Source of the DNA: Filimonas lacunae
Lineage (GTDB): Bacteria; Bacteroidota; Bacteroidia; Chitinophagales; Chitinophagaceae
DNA: 64,000 nt
Direction: 5' to 3'
NCBI RefSeq assembly: GCF_002355595.1
Contig: NZ_AP017422.1
Span: 2,976,001-3,040,000 of the forward strand
Shown: one piece after another, positions 8,991 through 18,121 of the stretch
Position numbering within the stretch: the stretch's first letter is position 1
Layout: each line of letters starts with the position of its first letter
Program-made: the position numbers and the translations under genes
Notes under the pieces: generated by a model
Database searches by the model: none
Seen by the model: only the letters and a program-made list of their open reading frames with translations
Told to the model about the DNA's origin: nothing

Positions 8991-10214
8991 TTACCTCCCT
9001 GGAGAGGAAGAAAGTTGATCATGCCTGATTTTCTGTCCGTATTTATAAAGCTCACTATAGATATTAAAAAACTTAGCTTCCTCTTTTTCGGTGAGCGATG
9101 TATTGGAGAACATAATTACAGCCACCTCTTTATTTAAATCCGAAAGCATAAATGTTCTCACTCCCGGGTCGCTTCCGTTGTGCCCGATTCGTTTTCCACC
9201 CATCTTGGTAGCCCAAAATATACCTGAGTTAAGGTCTTTCGGGTCAGTATTCTCTGGTTTGTTCTTTTCGTTAAATTGAAAGGTCAGCATCTGCCCTGCG
9301 GTTTCTTCTTTAAGAATTCTGGTATTCTTATACGTTCCGTTATTAAGCAGCGCGATGAAAAATCTGGACAGGTCATCTGTAGAGGTATGTACGCCACCAT
9401 CAGGATAGGTTGTTAAGCCATATAGCTCAATGTTCTTGATACCATTCTCGTCCTTAACATACAGCTTCGCATGTTTTTTGAGATTGATTTCTGATAAAAA
9501 CCAGCCCGTATCATCCATATGCAGGGGCTTAAATATATAATGTTTGCTGTATTGGTTCAATTTCTGTCCGGTACGCTGTTCCACGATAAAGCCGGCGAGT
9601 GCCGTACCAATATTGGAATATTCGCGGAAGGTACCTGCCTTATGATCCAGAAAATTCTCTTTTGAATAATACTTGCCTCCCGCCACGAAATAATTCCTAA
9701 GAAAATCGCCCAAAGCCTCCGGAGAATCCTTTCCGTTAAAGTAAAGACTGTCCGTATAAAATGGATACCTGTCCGTTAATCCGGAAGTATGGGTTGCCAG
9801 GTTCCGCAATGTTACACGGTCTTGCGGAAAGTAAGGATTCACTATCTTAAATGGTAGATAGCTGTTGATATCTTCATCAAGTGAAACCTTGCCCTGTTCA
9901 ACAGCTTTCATCAGGCAAGCTCCGGTAACTGTTTTGGTTACAGAGGCAATATTCATTATGGTCGAGGTGGTAAACGGTATCTTGTTTTCCTTATCTGCAA
10001 AACCAAATCCTTTTTTCCAGACGACCTGCTTGTCAACAATGATGGATGCACTCAGGCCAACGATGCCACTCTCGGCCATCTTCTGCCGGATAACGCTATC
10101 CATGGCTAGAGAAGTGCTCAAATCTCTTTGAGCAATAAGGCTGATTGACCAGCCCAGCAACACCAAAGCTATTCCTGTAGGTCTTAATTTTTTGATCAAT
10201 TTTAATATAGGCAT
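8991..10214 (-). CDS. Exported serine hydrolase of the beta-lactamase/class C PBP family
   Basis: A 407-residue protein with an N-terminal hydrophobic export segment ending near residue 29. The three serine-hydrolase motifs are present: SVTK at 91-94 (nucleophile Ser91, Lys94), YSN at 199-201 and HNG near 343. This family (Pfam Beta-lactamase) includes D-aminopeptidases, esterases and PBP-like proteins; most members are not antibiotic resistance enzymes, and the substrate cannot be told. It lies 47 bp downstream of an exported RidA homologue and near a second hydrolase of the same family in the same orientation, so co-transcription is likely. Confidence 0.85.
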   Translation of the reverse strand: MPILKLIKKLRPTGIALVLLGWSISLIAQRDLSTSLAMDSVIRQKMAESGIVGLSASIIVDKQVVWKKGFGFADKENKIPFTTSTIMNIASVTKTVTGACLMKAVEQGKVSLDEDINSYLPFKIVNPYFPQDRVTLRNLATHTSGLTDRYPFYTDSLYFNGKDSPEALGDFLRNYFVAGGKYYSKENFLDHKAGTFREYSNIGTALAGFIVEQRTGQKLNQYSKHYIFKPLHMDDTGWFLSEINLKKHAKLYVKDENGIKNIELYGLTTYPDGGVHTSTDDLSRFFIALLNNGTYKNTRILKEETAGQMLTFQFNEKNKPENTDPKDLNSGIFWATKMGGKRIGHNGSDPGVRTFMLSDLNKEVAVIMFSNTSLTEKEEAKFFNIYSELYKYGQKIRHDQLSSSPGR

Positions 10215-10261
10215 AAGTAAGATAATATTTTATTTTTCCCTATTACTATGTCTTCTGAGTG

Positions 10262-10792
10262 TCACTTATCATTTCCGATCTGTGCAATCAGTTCCACTTC
10301 CAACTTGCAATTGGGTTCATATAGTCTGCTGATTTGTACCCATGTAGCAGCGGGAAAGTCACCCTTATAAAACTCCTTTCGAACATCATTGTATTTCTTC
10401 ATTGTCTCTATATCAGTCGTATATAGGGTTTCTTTCACCACATCTGCGAAGGATGCACCATTTGCACTCAGGCATTTACCCAGTGCCCGGTAGACCTGAT
10501 CTATACCTTTTGGATTAAGTTCCTCTGTGGGTATACCCGAAATATATAGCATATTGCCAACTTTAACTACCTGTGCATACCCCACATCTTCATTCTGCAT
10601 TTGGTGATTGCCCCAGTGCCACTTCTGTTTAACGCCAACACCTTTTTTATCTGCATGTGTATCTGTTTTTACTTCCTGGCCATTATTGTTATTACAGGCA
10701 AAAGTGGCGAACAGAAACAATACAAAACAAAATTGTATTCCAATCTTGGTCAAATTATGCTGAGATAAATACATCGAATAAAACTTTTCCAT
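10262..10792 (-). CDS. RidA-family protein with a lipoprotein-like signal
   Basis: A 176-residue protein: the first 33 residues form a signal with a lipobox-like end (FATFAC, Cys33), then a RidA/YjgF domain covers about 55-175 (VGNMLYISGIP, then FPAATWVQISRL, then LEVELIAQI). Canonical RidA enzymes hydrolyse enamines and imines in the cytoplasm and use an Arg in the segment FPARS; here that position is Ala, so classical deaminase activity is doubtful. Export of a RidA fold is unusual. The start could also be the Met at residue 7. It sits between two secreted beta-lactamase-fold hydrolases and may form an operon with them. Confidence 0.8.
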   Translation of the reverse strand: MEKFYSMYLSQHNLTKIGIQFCFVLFLFATFACNNNNGQEVKTDTHADKKGVGVKQKWHWGNHQMQNEDVGYAQVVKVGNMLYISGIPTEELNPKGIDQVYRALGKCLSANGASFADVVKETLYTTDIETMKKYNDVRKEFYKGDFPAATWVQISRLYEPNCKLEVELIAQIGNDK

Positions 10793-10848
10793 TTTTTATT
10801 TATGACTGTTGATCTATACTGTCAAAAAGGTCTTTCTGTCATTGCAGA

Positions 10849-11940
10849 CTAAGGATTATCCTTCCTGACACCACGCAGGAATGTAAGGGCCATTGTCGCA
10901 ATGTCCCCCGTTAGCTTTGTGGGTGAATGGCAGTCGCAATTGCTGAGTCCTATTACATAAATGTCTTCACCAGGTATATATACAGCCATTGTCTTAAATC
11001 CAAATATGCTTCCCCCATGCTCCCGGGTTGGCACTTTGTTTATATCCCTGATATGCCATCCATAACCATAGGAAAACTCCTCACCATTATTTAGTTTATA
11101 CCTGCTAAATGCTTTTCTCGTTTCAGCGGTATCAAGCAGAATATTTTTATTCAGCGCATTTTGCCATTTCAACATATCCGATATAGTTGACATTAAAGAA
11201 CCGGAAGAAAACGGAACACTGAAATTGATTACTGTTTTATTTACATATCCGGACTCCTTTTTTTGGTATCCATAGGCTCTTCCTTTAATAACTTTCCGAT
11301 CACTCGCATAATATGACCGCGTCATGCCAACTTTATCGAAAATGTGTCCCCTGATATATTCTTCATATTTTTCCCCGGAAACAAGTTCAATCAGGTAACC
11401 CAGCAAAACGTAGCCTGCATTATTATAGTCAAATTTTTCCCCAGGGGCAAAATCAACAGGCTCGTCCTTAAAGAAATCGACCATCATTTTAGGTGTCATT
11501 TCTTTTTGTGCGATATCCGCTAAGGATTTCATTTTCGTAAAATCTTTTATTCCGGAAGTGTGCGTCAATAGGTGGTGAATGGTTATTTTGTTCCCATTGG
11601 GATAATCCGAAATGTATTTGGAAACAGGATCCCCAACGCTAAGCTTACCTTGCTGCTCCAACATCAGTATTGCTACAGCCGTAAACTGCTTCGTCATGGA
11701 ACCGAGCTGGAATACATTGTCCGTGGTCAAGTCATCGCCAAGTTCCAGGTTCGCTTTCCCAAAAGCTTTTTGATATACTGGTTTTCCATGATGTGCAATC
11801 ATAAACACACCCCCTGGGCCATCTTTGTCCTTAAAATCTCTTAGGATGATTGTGTCAACTGCATTTTCGAGGTTTTGGGCTTCAATAGTGAATGGACCGG
11901 TAAATATCCATAAAATAAATACTACAAAAAGTTTCTTCAT
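10849..11940 (-). CDS. Exported serine hydrolase of the beta-lactamase/class C PBP family
   Basis: A 363-residue secreted protein with signal peptide MKKLFVVFILWIFTG and the catalytic motifs SMTK at 81-84, YNN at 172-174 and HGG near 305. It is the second such hydrolase within 3 kb, but it differs enough in sequence from the first that a recent tandem duplication is unlikely. Its position 56 bp upstream of the RidA-like gene suggests one transcript of three exported proteins. The substrate (peptidoglycan peptide, ester or peptide) cannot be inferred. Confidence 0.85.
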   Translation of the reverse strand: MKKLFVVFILWIFTGPFTIEAQNLENAVDTIILRDFKDKDGPGGVFMIAHHGKPVYQKAFGKANLELGDDLTTDNVFQLGSMTKQFTAVAILMLEQQGKLSVGDPVSKYISDYPNGNKITIHHLLTHTSGIKDFTKMKSLADIAQKEMTPKMMVDFFKDEPVDFAPGEKFDYNNAGYVLLGYLIELVSGEKYEEYIRGHIFDKVGMTRSYYASDRKVIKGRAYGYQKKESGYVNKTVINFSVPFSSGSLMSTISDMLKWQNALNKNILLDTAETRKAFSRYKLNNGEEFSYGYGWHIRDINKVPTREHGGSIFGFKTMAVYIPGEDIYVIGLSNCDCHSPTKLTGDIATMALTFLRGVRKDNP

Positions 11941-12023
11941 TTAACCAATTTATAATGTTGTTCCGCTATAAGATCGTAAGAGCATGGATGTAGCAATTTC
12001 TGCCGATTACACAATTTCCCATG

Positions 12024-12419
12024 TCATCCGGCAGCGGGTGCATCCCAGTAAAAGGGCGGCACACAAGGATCACATTTAAATTTAAGCAATTTACCTAGAG
12101 AGTACCCTTCCGACTTCTTTTTTACGAATACATAAGCCAGGTCCAGGTATTCTTCCATTTCTTTTCCATTTTCGTCACGCCCTTTTAACACTACGGAATA
12201 GAATTTCCCGTCCTTTGATACCTTACTAAATACTTCCTTAACTGTAACCCTGCGCAACGGATCGTCGTTGCAACAGCTGCACCAAAGTACTACAACACTC
12301 TCTTTTTTCAAATATGTGACCGCTTTTTCTGCCTGCTCCCGCGTTAGCGCAGCCAACTGATCGGCTTTCGCCAGGAACGTATTCAGCATCAGCAGTATTA
12401 CAACAATAGTTCTTTTCAT
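12024..12419 (-). CDS. Small secreted Cys-containing protein, unknown
   Basis: A 131-residue protein with signal peptide MKRTIVVILLMLNTFLAKA. The mature part has a CSCC cluster (VLWCSCCNDD) and a CDPC pair near the C-terminus, consistent with disulfides or metal binding. I do not recognise the family. It is the last gene of a minus-strand operon of four small secreted proteins; the gene ahead of it stops only 4 bp before its start. Confidence 0.7.
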   Translation of the reverse strand: MKRTIVVILLMLNTFLAKADQLAALTREQAEKAVTYLKKESVVVLWCSCCNDDPLRRVTVKEVFSKVSKDGKFYSVVLKGRDENGKEMEEYLDLAYVFVKKKSEGYSLGKLLKFKCDPCVPPFYWDAPAAG

Positions 12420-12423
12420 AACG

Positions 12424-13188
12424 TTATCTTTTGAACCCGGCTATTCTAAGATTACTAATCATTACCCGTGCATTGTTTTCGTATTGCCAGGGTGCAGTTA
12501 TGTAAAAGTTCCTGGCATCCGATTCACCAAACAAATCTGTATCTGCCAGCTTTACTTTATCCAGGTACACCGTCATTCTTTCTCCTTGTACCGTTAAAGA
12601 CACATGTAAAGGACGATTCAAGCCGGGAGCAAGATCAAAGGTGGCATTCATGAATTTCTTCAACTTGTTGTTCCCGACATTTACCTGGTTACCATCATAG
12701 TAATGCAGCTCAACATATGCACCTGTATTACTTGTATATTCGTTAGCGCTATTATCGGATGCAAAACCGAACGACATGGGTGAGATGTCGCCTGTTTTAT
12801 CTGCTAATGCCAGGATGTCGAATTCTACTGTAAAGTGCCTGGGGTATACACGGTGCCTGGAAAGTTTATAGGTGGCCTTGTCCTGTAACGTCATCCATTT
12901 GCCGCTCTGCCCATCTACCGTTGTAACAGATGCTGCTCCGTTGGTTTTGAAACTAGTGGCTGCAGCGCCCGCTTTATAGCCGGCAAAATCCTCGGAAAAG
13001 ATCAGAGAATCTCCACCCACAAAATCATTCGCAACCTTACTGACTTTAGCCGCACCCTCAGATTTTACACGGTTACCAACCTTATCCTTTGCTTTTTGTA
13101 AAATACCATTTAGTTGTGCACTGGCCTGTGACAGGGATAGCGCAGCAAGCATAGCAAGCATGCCGCCTAATAATTTTTTATTTCGCAT
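12424..13188 (-). CDS. Secreted concanavalin-like (LamG-type) domain protein
   Basis: A 254-residue exported protein with signal peptide ending around ASA. Residues 60-254 look like a jelly-roll glucanase/LamG-type domain: an entry strand LIFSEDFAGYKAG, central strands FTVEFDILALAD and RPLHVSLTVQGERMTVYLDKVKL, and a closing strand ARVMISNLRIA. Such domains bind or cleave carbohydrate or act as adhesion modules; no catalytic residue set is evident. It follows the 41-residue ORF by 3 bp, so it is part of the small secreted-protein operon. Confidence 0.65.
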   Translation of the reverse strand: MRNKKLLGGMLAMLAALSLSQASAQLNGILQKAKDKVGNRVKSEGAAKVSKVANDFVGGDSLIFSEDFAGYKAGAAATSFKTNGAASVTTVDGQSGKWMTLQDKATYKLSRHRVYPRHFTVEFDILALADKTGDISPMSFGFASDNSANEYTSNTGAYVELHYYDGNQVNVGNNKLKKFMNATFDLAPGLNRPLHVSLTVQGERMTVYLDKVKLADTDLFGESDARNFYITAPWQYENNARVMISNLRIAGFKR

Positions 13189-13191
13189 AAT

Positions 13192-13317
13192 TTACATTGT
13201 ATCAGGATCACGCTGTTTTATCTTAACATCGCAAAAATGATCAAACACAGACGGCACTGCTGCCCAAAAGATCACTGCTGCTGTCAAAAGTGAATACTTA
13301 CGATTTTTTGTTTTCAT
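13192..13317 (-). CDS. 41-residue small protein in a secreted-protein operon
   Basis: Translation of the gap between two operon genes gives 41 residues starting MKTKNRKYSLLTAAVIFWAA, i.e. a basic N-terminus followed by a hydrophobic stretch like a signal or membrane anchor, then a polar tail ending in RDPDTM. It starts 3 bp after the upstream lipoprotein gene stops and ends 3 bp before the next start. This tight packing supports a real gene. Function is unknown. Confidence 0.5.
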   Translation of the reverse strand: MKTKNRKYSLLTAAVIFWAAVPSVFDHFCDVKIKQRDPDTM

Positions 13318-13320
13318 TGT

Positions 13321-13857
13321 CTATGGGTTTATCAAAGTCTGGTAAGGAAGATTAAAAGAACCGTCTGTTATGCTGATAGCCTGCCCCGCCAGATTGCGTA
13401 CCGTTCCTGAGAATGTACCTTTAATACCTTCCTGGCTGATGGCTTCTATTTTGACGGTAAAAACGTCGTTTGAGTTGGCTGTGTTATAAAGCAAAGTACC
13501 ATCTGGCTGCTGCACGGCATAGCGTGCTATCATATTGGGTTCCGCAGGTGTAGCATAGCTACCCGCGACAATATTGCCACCAAGTCGCCATATTTCAAAG
13601 TCCAGCGATGGCGGCACAGGTCCCCCGGAGGCTGGATAAGATTCTTCATACCCGCCAACGACAATGTGCTCCCAGCGGTTATCATCACCCCCTCCCTGAA
13701 AGTTAACACTGTGGAAATCTACTTTTCTGCCGCCGACAGCCGCCCTGAAGAAATAATCACCGGTAGAGGACGAATCGCCTCCGCTGTTATCTTTCGAGCA
13801 AGCATTCTGGCAGAGCACAGTAATGATGAGACAAAATGGAATCAGAAACGTTTTCAT
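13321..13857 (-). CDS. Putative lipoprotein, unknown function
   Basis: A 178-residue protein with a lipoprotein signal (MKTFLIPFCLIITVLCQNAC, Cys20 as lipobox cysteine) followed by a Ser/Gly/Asp linker, as in many Bacteroidota surface lipoproteins. The rest has the look of a small beta-sandwich with Gly- and Asn-rich turns. I do not recognise the family. It is the first gene of the four-gene operon that runs to 12024 and is divergent from a TPR kinase, so that kinase system is a candidate regulator. Confidence 0.7.
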   Translation of the reverse strand: MKTFLIPFCLIITVLCQNACSKDNSGGDSSSTGDYFFRAAVGGRKVDFHSVNFQGGGDDNRWEHIVVGGYEESYPASGGPVPPSLDFEIWRLGGNIVAGSYATPAEPNMIARYAVQQPDGTLLYNTANSNDVFTVKIEAISQEGIKGTFSGTVRNLAGQAISITDGSFNLPYQTLINP

Positions 13858-14072
13858 AGCGTTATTATTTAGGAATGGATCAGACAGCGAAGGTATCAGA
13901 AGTAGCGTCCTGAGGAAATACCAACATTTATCGTTTTTTTTCTACTGGTTTTCCAGTATTTTTTGATTAACGGCTGCGAATGTAATAGCAATCTTAAATT
14001 TAGCCGATCTTCATTGGGGACTAGCGCCTCCCGACATGGTGTCCCTGGCAGCTGTATAATACTGATATATTA

Positions 14073-16076
14073 ATGAAATTCATAATCCTGTTCTTTCTCC
14101 TGCAGTTCGTTGTATGGGGCCTGTTTTCCCAGCAGCAGGTTCCTCTGAATGAAAAAAAATACCTGGACAGCCTGCAGGACGTCATCAATAAAAGCGGCGT
14201 TGACAGTGAAAAAGCCACCGCTTGTTTTTCAATGGTAGAATACTGGAAGGTGAAAGACACCGTAAAAAGCTGGTCATATCTCCAAAGCGGGAAAGAATTT
14301 GCAGGAAAGCAACCGTATTATAATGCCCTGGCCCTTTTTTACGAGGGGCAGTATTATTTTAACCGTGACAAAGACAAGGCATCAGCGGCATTCCGAAATG
14401 CAGCAGAAGCGCTGGCTGCATTTCCTGAAAAAAGAGCATATAGTAACCGTGCTGCCGCATGGTTTAATTATGCGCTGATGAATAAGAATACAAAAGGCTA
14501 TGATTTTGTAACAAAGATCACCCTCGAAAATGCCATTCCAAACGCCGAAAAAGCAGACAATCCCGTAATGGTTGCGCATTATTATACGCAGCTATCTACC
14601 ATTCTAATGAACAATTACCAGTTTACAAAGGCTGGTCTGTACTGCCGGATGGCTATCGACCTACTGGAAAAAGAAAGTCCCGGTTCGCCCAACCTGCTAT
14701 TTGCCTATTTAAGCGGTGTCAGCATTTATTGTTATGATCACCAAACAGATACAGCCAAACAGTTGTTGCAAAAGGCGTATACCCTCCTGGCCCCCTTTCC
14801 GGAGTCTATCAACTTTCCATTGTACTATGCTAATGAAGCTCTCTATTACGTTACTACCGAAGCTTTTGACAAAGCCCTGGGCAGTATCGACAAAGGCATG
14901 GTGCTAGCGGGAAAATATCACCAGACGCAGTTATACCAGCAGTTCTTATTCCGTAAATATGAAGTGTATGGGCACCTGAAAGCCTATGCGAAAGCCAAGC
15001 AAATTTTACTGGATATTGTTAAAGAAGGTACACTAACCGCCAATAGCAATGACAAGGCAGCCATATTCGGCGAACTGGCCAAAACAAGCGAAAAGCTGCA
15101 TGATTATAAGGAGGCCTATACCTGGCTTACGTGCTACAGAGATATATCTGACAGTATCCACAACAGTCAAACTGAGGTAAAAGTCAGTGAGCTGGAAACC
15201 AAATACAGAAGTGCACAGAACCAGCAAAAAATTGCAGCATTGGAAGCACAAAATAAACAGGCTGCCTTAGCTGCCAGCAATGATCGATTATATCGTTGGA
15301 TTCTGGGATTAGGCTGCTTTTCCCTTCTGGCGATATTGGGTTTTGTAATTGTAACCGCCCGCAACAACCGGAATCTATCCAGGCAAAAAGAAATCAACTT
15401 CCAGCAACAGCTCATTGAAATGGGGCAAAAGCAGCAGATTAAAGTTACCAAGGCAATGCTTGAAGGAGAAGAACATGAACGCGAGCGGGTAGCACGGGAT
15501 TTGCATGATGGGCTGGGCGGCATGCTTGCTGGTGTTAAAATAGGCCTGTCCGGCTGGAGTAATACCCGGCCAGGCCTATCGCAAGACAGTGATCTGCACC
15601 GTATCATGAAACAACTGGACAGCTCTATCAGTGAATTGCGTCGTATTGCAAGGAATATGGTACCCGACACGCTTTTAAAATTTGGACTAGAGGTTGCTCT
15701 GAAAGATCTCTGCGAATTTCATATGCGTGATGGCTTGCATATTTCATTTGAGCCGTTTCATCTTGAGCAACGGATGGCATTGAATGTACAGTTAAACATC
15801 TACCGCATCATCCAGGAATTGATTTCAAACGCCATTAAACATGCGCAAGCCCATAATATCATATTACAGTGTAGCCAAAATGCAAATACATTTTTTATTA
15901 CGCTTGAAGACGACGGCATAGGCTTTGACACTGCTCTGCTGGCAAACAAAAAAGGCATGGGACTCGACAACCTGAAAAACCGGATCACTTTTCTACAAGG
16001 TCATTTAGAGATTATATCTGCACCTAATGTAGGTACAACGGTTAATATTGAACTTAACACCAACCGTAATGAATAA
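14073..16076 (+). CDS. TPR-repeat sensor histidine kinase, NarL type (HisKA_3)
   Basis: A 667-residue kinase. It has a signal peptide (MKFIILFFLLQFVVWGLFSQ), a periplasmic helical region with TPR-like repeats (about 30-350), a short coiled coil around 360-400, one membrane segment (WILGLGCFSLLAILGFVIV), a second coiled coil, a HisKA_3 box ERVARDLHDGLGG with acceptor His near 478, and an ATPase domain with ELISNAIKHA, DDGIGFD and GMGLDNLKNR. The start codon choice puts the signal peptide at the N-terminus. It overlaps the response-regulator gene by 8 bp (ATGAATAA), so they are partners. What the TPR domain senses is unknown. Confidence 0.92.
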   Translation: MKFIILFFLLQFVVWGLFSQQQVPLNEKKYLDSLQDVINKSGVDSEKATACFSMVEYWKVKDTVKSWSYLQSGKEFAGKQPYYNALALFYEGQYYFNRDKDKASAAFRNAAEALAAFPEKRAYSNRAAAWFNYALMNKNTKGYDFVTKITLENAIPNAEKADNPVMVAHYYTQLSTILMNNYQFTKAGLYCRMAIDLLEKESPGSPNLLFAYLSGVSIYCYDHQTDTAKQLLQKAYTLLAPFPESINFPLYYANEALYYVTTEAFDKALGSIDKGMVLAGKYHQTQLYQQFLFRKYEVYGHLKAYAKAKQILLDIVKEGTLTANSNDKAAIFGELAKTSEKLHDYKEAYTWLTCYRDISDSIHNSQTEVKVSELETKYRSAQNQQKIAALEAQNKQAALAASNDRLYRWILGLGCFSLLAILGFVIVTARNNRNLSRQKEINFQQQLIEMGQKQQIKVTKAMLEGEEHERERVARDLHDGLGGMLAGVKIGLSGWSNTRPGLSQDSDLHRIMKQLDSSISELRRIARNMVPDTLLKFGLEVALKDLCEFHMRDGLHISFEPFHLEQRMALNVQLNIYRIIQELISNAIKHAQAHNIILQCSQNANTFFITLEDDGIGFDTALLANKKGMGLDNLKNRITFLQGHLEIISAPNVGTTVNIELNTNRNE

Positions 16077-16722
16077 ACTACTCACCGCTATCGTGGATGA
16101 TCATCCGATTGTGATAGAAGGTCTAAAGACCTCACTACAACATGAAGCTAACTTACAAATAGTAGGAGGATTTGGCACCGGCAGCGATTTGCTATCCTTT
16201 ATTAAGCTCAACAGGCTTGATCTGATACTGCTTGACATTACCCTTCCTGATATTAATGGAATGGATCTTTGTAAGATGATAAAAAAGGAATCGGTACAAA
16301 CCATTATACTCGTTGTTAGTAACCATACCGAAAGGAGCATTATTATGGAAACGATTCAAAATGGAGCCAGTGGTTATCTGTTAAAGAACAGCTCTGTTGA
16401 AGAGCTGAGAAATTGTATTTCCGAGGCTACACGGGGAAATATATGTTATAGTAAAGAAGTGATAGAGATCATCAGTCGCCCGTCCCAAAACCAGTTACGT
16501 GGCCGACCGCAATTAACACGTCGCGAAAAACAAATTTTAGCGTTGATTGCGGAGGGGAAGACAAGCCAGGTTATTGCCCAGGAGCTTTTTTTAAGTCCGC
16601 TTACGATTGAAACTCACCGAAGAAACCTCATGCAAAAATTTGAGGTAAAAAATGTGGCGGAGCTCATCATGGCAGCCAACCAGCAACGGTTCATTTTGAT
16701 GAATCAAAAAAAGGATCGATGA
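16069..16722 (+). CDS. NarL/LuxR-type response regulator
   Basis: A 217-residue regulator from the ATG at 16069, which overlaps the kinase stop by 8 bp; an in-frame ATG at 16048 would add seven residues. The receiver domain has the DD pair at 10-11 and acceptor Asp56 in LLDITLPD. The C-terminal GerE-type helix-turn-helix starts near LTRREKQILALIAEGKTS and contains LSPLTIETHRRNLMQKF. It receives phosphate from the TPR kinase. Targets cannot be read from the sequence; the divergent secreted-protein operon at 12024-13857 is a candidate. Confidence 0.93.
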   Translation: MNKLLTAIVDDHPIVIEGLKTSLQHEANLQIVGGFGTGSDLLSFIKLNRLDLILLDITLPDINGMDLCKMIKKESVQTIILVVSNHTERSIIMETIQNGASGYLLKNSSVEELRNCISEATRGNICYSKEVIEIISRPSQNQLRGRPQLTRREKQILALIAEGKTSQVIAQELFLSPLTIETHRRNLMQKFEVKNVAELIMAANQQRFILMNQKKDR

Positions 16723-16840
16723 CGATAATGGAAATTCCAACGAGGATGTATTTTATCTCTTTTTTCATTTTGACTATTACATTCCCTTGCCCGACACTAA
16801 TCATTTTCAATGTATTATCTTTACATCATAATACACCCTT

Positions 16841-17080
16841 ATGGAAGGAGAAGTGCAAAAATCTAAAGATCCGCTACATGGCATAACGCTGGAAATGATT
16901 GTAAAACATTTAGAGGCAAGCTACGGATGGGAAGAGCTGGGAAAACATATTGCCATCAACTGTTTTACCAGTAATCCTTCTGTACAATCCAGTCTGAAGT
17001 TCTTGCGCAAAACGCCTTGGGCACGTACCAAAGTAGAGAATTTTTATAAGTACTCTTTGCGACATAACAAATTGAAGTGA
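16841..17080 (+). CDS. VF530-family (DUF2132) DNA-binding-like protein
   Basis: A 79-residue protein matching the small VF530/DUF2132 family along its length: DPLHGITLEMIVKHLEASYG, then IAINCFTSNPSVQSSLKFLR, then WARTKVENFYK. The family is named after a Vibrio fischeri structure with a DNA-binding-like helical fold; its cellular role is not established. It is monocistronic, with a weak -7-like TATCTTTA about 35 bp ahead of the start. Confidence 0.88.
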   Translation: MEGEVQKSKDPLHGITLEMIVKHLEASYGWEELGKHIAINCFTSNPSVQSSLKFLRKTPWARTKVENFYKYSLRHNKLK

Positions 17081-17367
17081 TCACGCACATCTCAATTGTA
17101 ATACCTGGTGTTACGGCAATTACTTCTATAACCTGCATATAAATAGTCCACGGGCGGTCATTAGCTTCCTTTTTAATTATTATATGGCTTTTTTTGTTTT
17201 CCAATAAAGGAACTTAAACTTACACAAAAAAAGATGTTCACAATAGCACCTATTGTGCTTGTATATTCATACTTCCCTCCCGTTGTGCAGAAATTAAAAA
17301 CTGAATTTTCAACTACTTTTTTACTGTCTATTTTTAGCTGGCTAAATGACCGATGGGGTTATGCGAT

Positions 17368-18000
17368 TCAGCCTTCCAATAAGGTTTTTGCTATTCCTTT
17401 ATTTAATGTGGCAATGCTATTGTCGCCTGTAATATGTGCAACAACCATGGTGCCGACTATAAGACTAAGAAGCTGGGATAAGATTGCTTTTGCTTTGCCC
17501 GGCTTTACAATTTTAGCTAAGCGTTCATTGATAAAATCTGCGCTTTTTTTAAAATGCTGATTCACTTTTTCAACAAGCAAACCTGAATCGTCAGTGGCAA
17601 AATCATTGAGCCCACGAGTGAACATACAACCGTTAAAATCGCTTTGAGAAGTCCAATCTTTAAGCGCATCAAATAGGATCAAAATTTCAGATTTAGGATC
17701 GTTGCCTTTAAGCGTAGACAAGTACTTTTCAAGATTTGTAAATCGATATTCTTCCCAAAAGTCCAGATAGGCCGAGATAAGATCATTTTTCGAGGGATAG
17801 TAATTATAAAAGGTTCTTTTCGAGACATTGCTTTCTGCAATCACCTGATCTATTCCAATAGTGTTAACACCGTATTTATTAAAAAGCGTAATACCCGTTT
17901 TTAAAATCCGTTCCTGGGGCTTTAGTGATTCTAACTTTTCAAAACGCAGATCCCGAAAGGGAGAAGAGGAATTGGACATATGACTAATAATTTGAAACAT
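17368..18000 (-). CDS. TetR/AcrR-family transcriptional repressor
   Basis: A 210-residue regulator (203 if the Met at residue 8, position 17979, is used). The N-terminal TetR helix-turn-helix covers about 30-75: ILKTGITLFNKYGVNTIGID, then VSKRTFYNYYPSKNDLI. The C-terminal ligand domain (about 90-205) is helical and typical of the TetR_C family without a clear ligand clue. It is divergent from the carbonic-anhydrase-like gene, and two matching operator-like sites lie between them, so it most likely represses that gene and itself. Confidence 0.9.
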   Translation of the reverse strand: MFQIISHMSNSSSPFRDLRFEKLESLKPQERILKTGITLFNKYGVNTIGIDQVIAESNVSKRTFYNYYPSKNDLISAYLDFWEEYRFTNLEKYLSTLKGNDPKSEILILFDALKDWTSQSDFNGCMFTRGLNDFATDDSGLLVEKVNQHFKKSADFINERLAKIVKPGKAKAILSQLLSLIVGTMVVAHITGDNSIATLNKGIAKTLLEG

Positions 18001-18014
18001 TTTTGTTCGTAAAA

Positions 18015-18084
18015 CAAAAATAATAAAAAGTAGACAAGTCTGTTTACTTTTTATTTGTAAAGTATACAGACTTGTCTACTTTTG
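18015..18084. promoter_or_regulatory. Divergent promoter with two TetR-type operators
   Basis: Two 18-bp sites occur in opposite orientation: 18030-18047 reads GTAGACAAGTCTGTTTAC, and its reverse complement differs at only one base from 18062-18079, GTATACAGACTTGTCTAC. Each is itself a partial dyad (GTA-AC...GT-TAC). The centres are 32 bp apart, about three helical turns. On the plus strand TTTG at 18054-18057 and TACTTTTG at 18077-18084, with a 19-bp spacer, form a textbook Bacteroidota promoter overlapped by the right site. A minus-strand -7 box TATTTTTG lies at 18015-18022. Confidence 0.75.
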
Positions 18085-18121
18085 TTGTGCTGGAATTTTC
18101 CAGAATAAAAAACTTTTTCAA

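Noticed and set aside
13943..13964. TACTGG/CCAGTA hairpin with T-run as a terminator
   Set aside because: The stem is only six base pairs and lies in the divergent promoter region, where no plus-strand transcript is expected to end.
15167..15670. 167-codon minus-strand frame
   Set aside because: It is antisense to the well-supported kinase domain of the TPR histidine kinase and has Ser/Cys/Arg-rich shadow composition.
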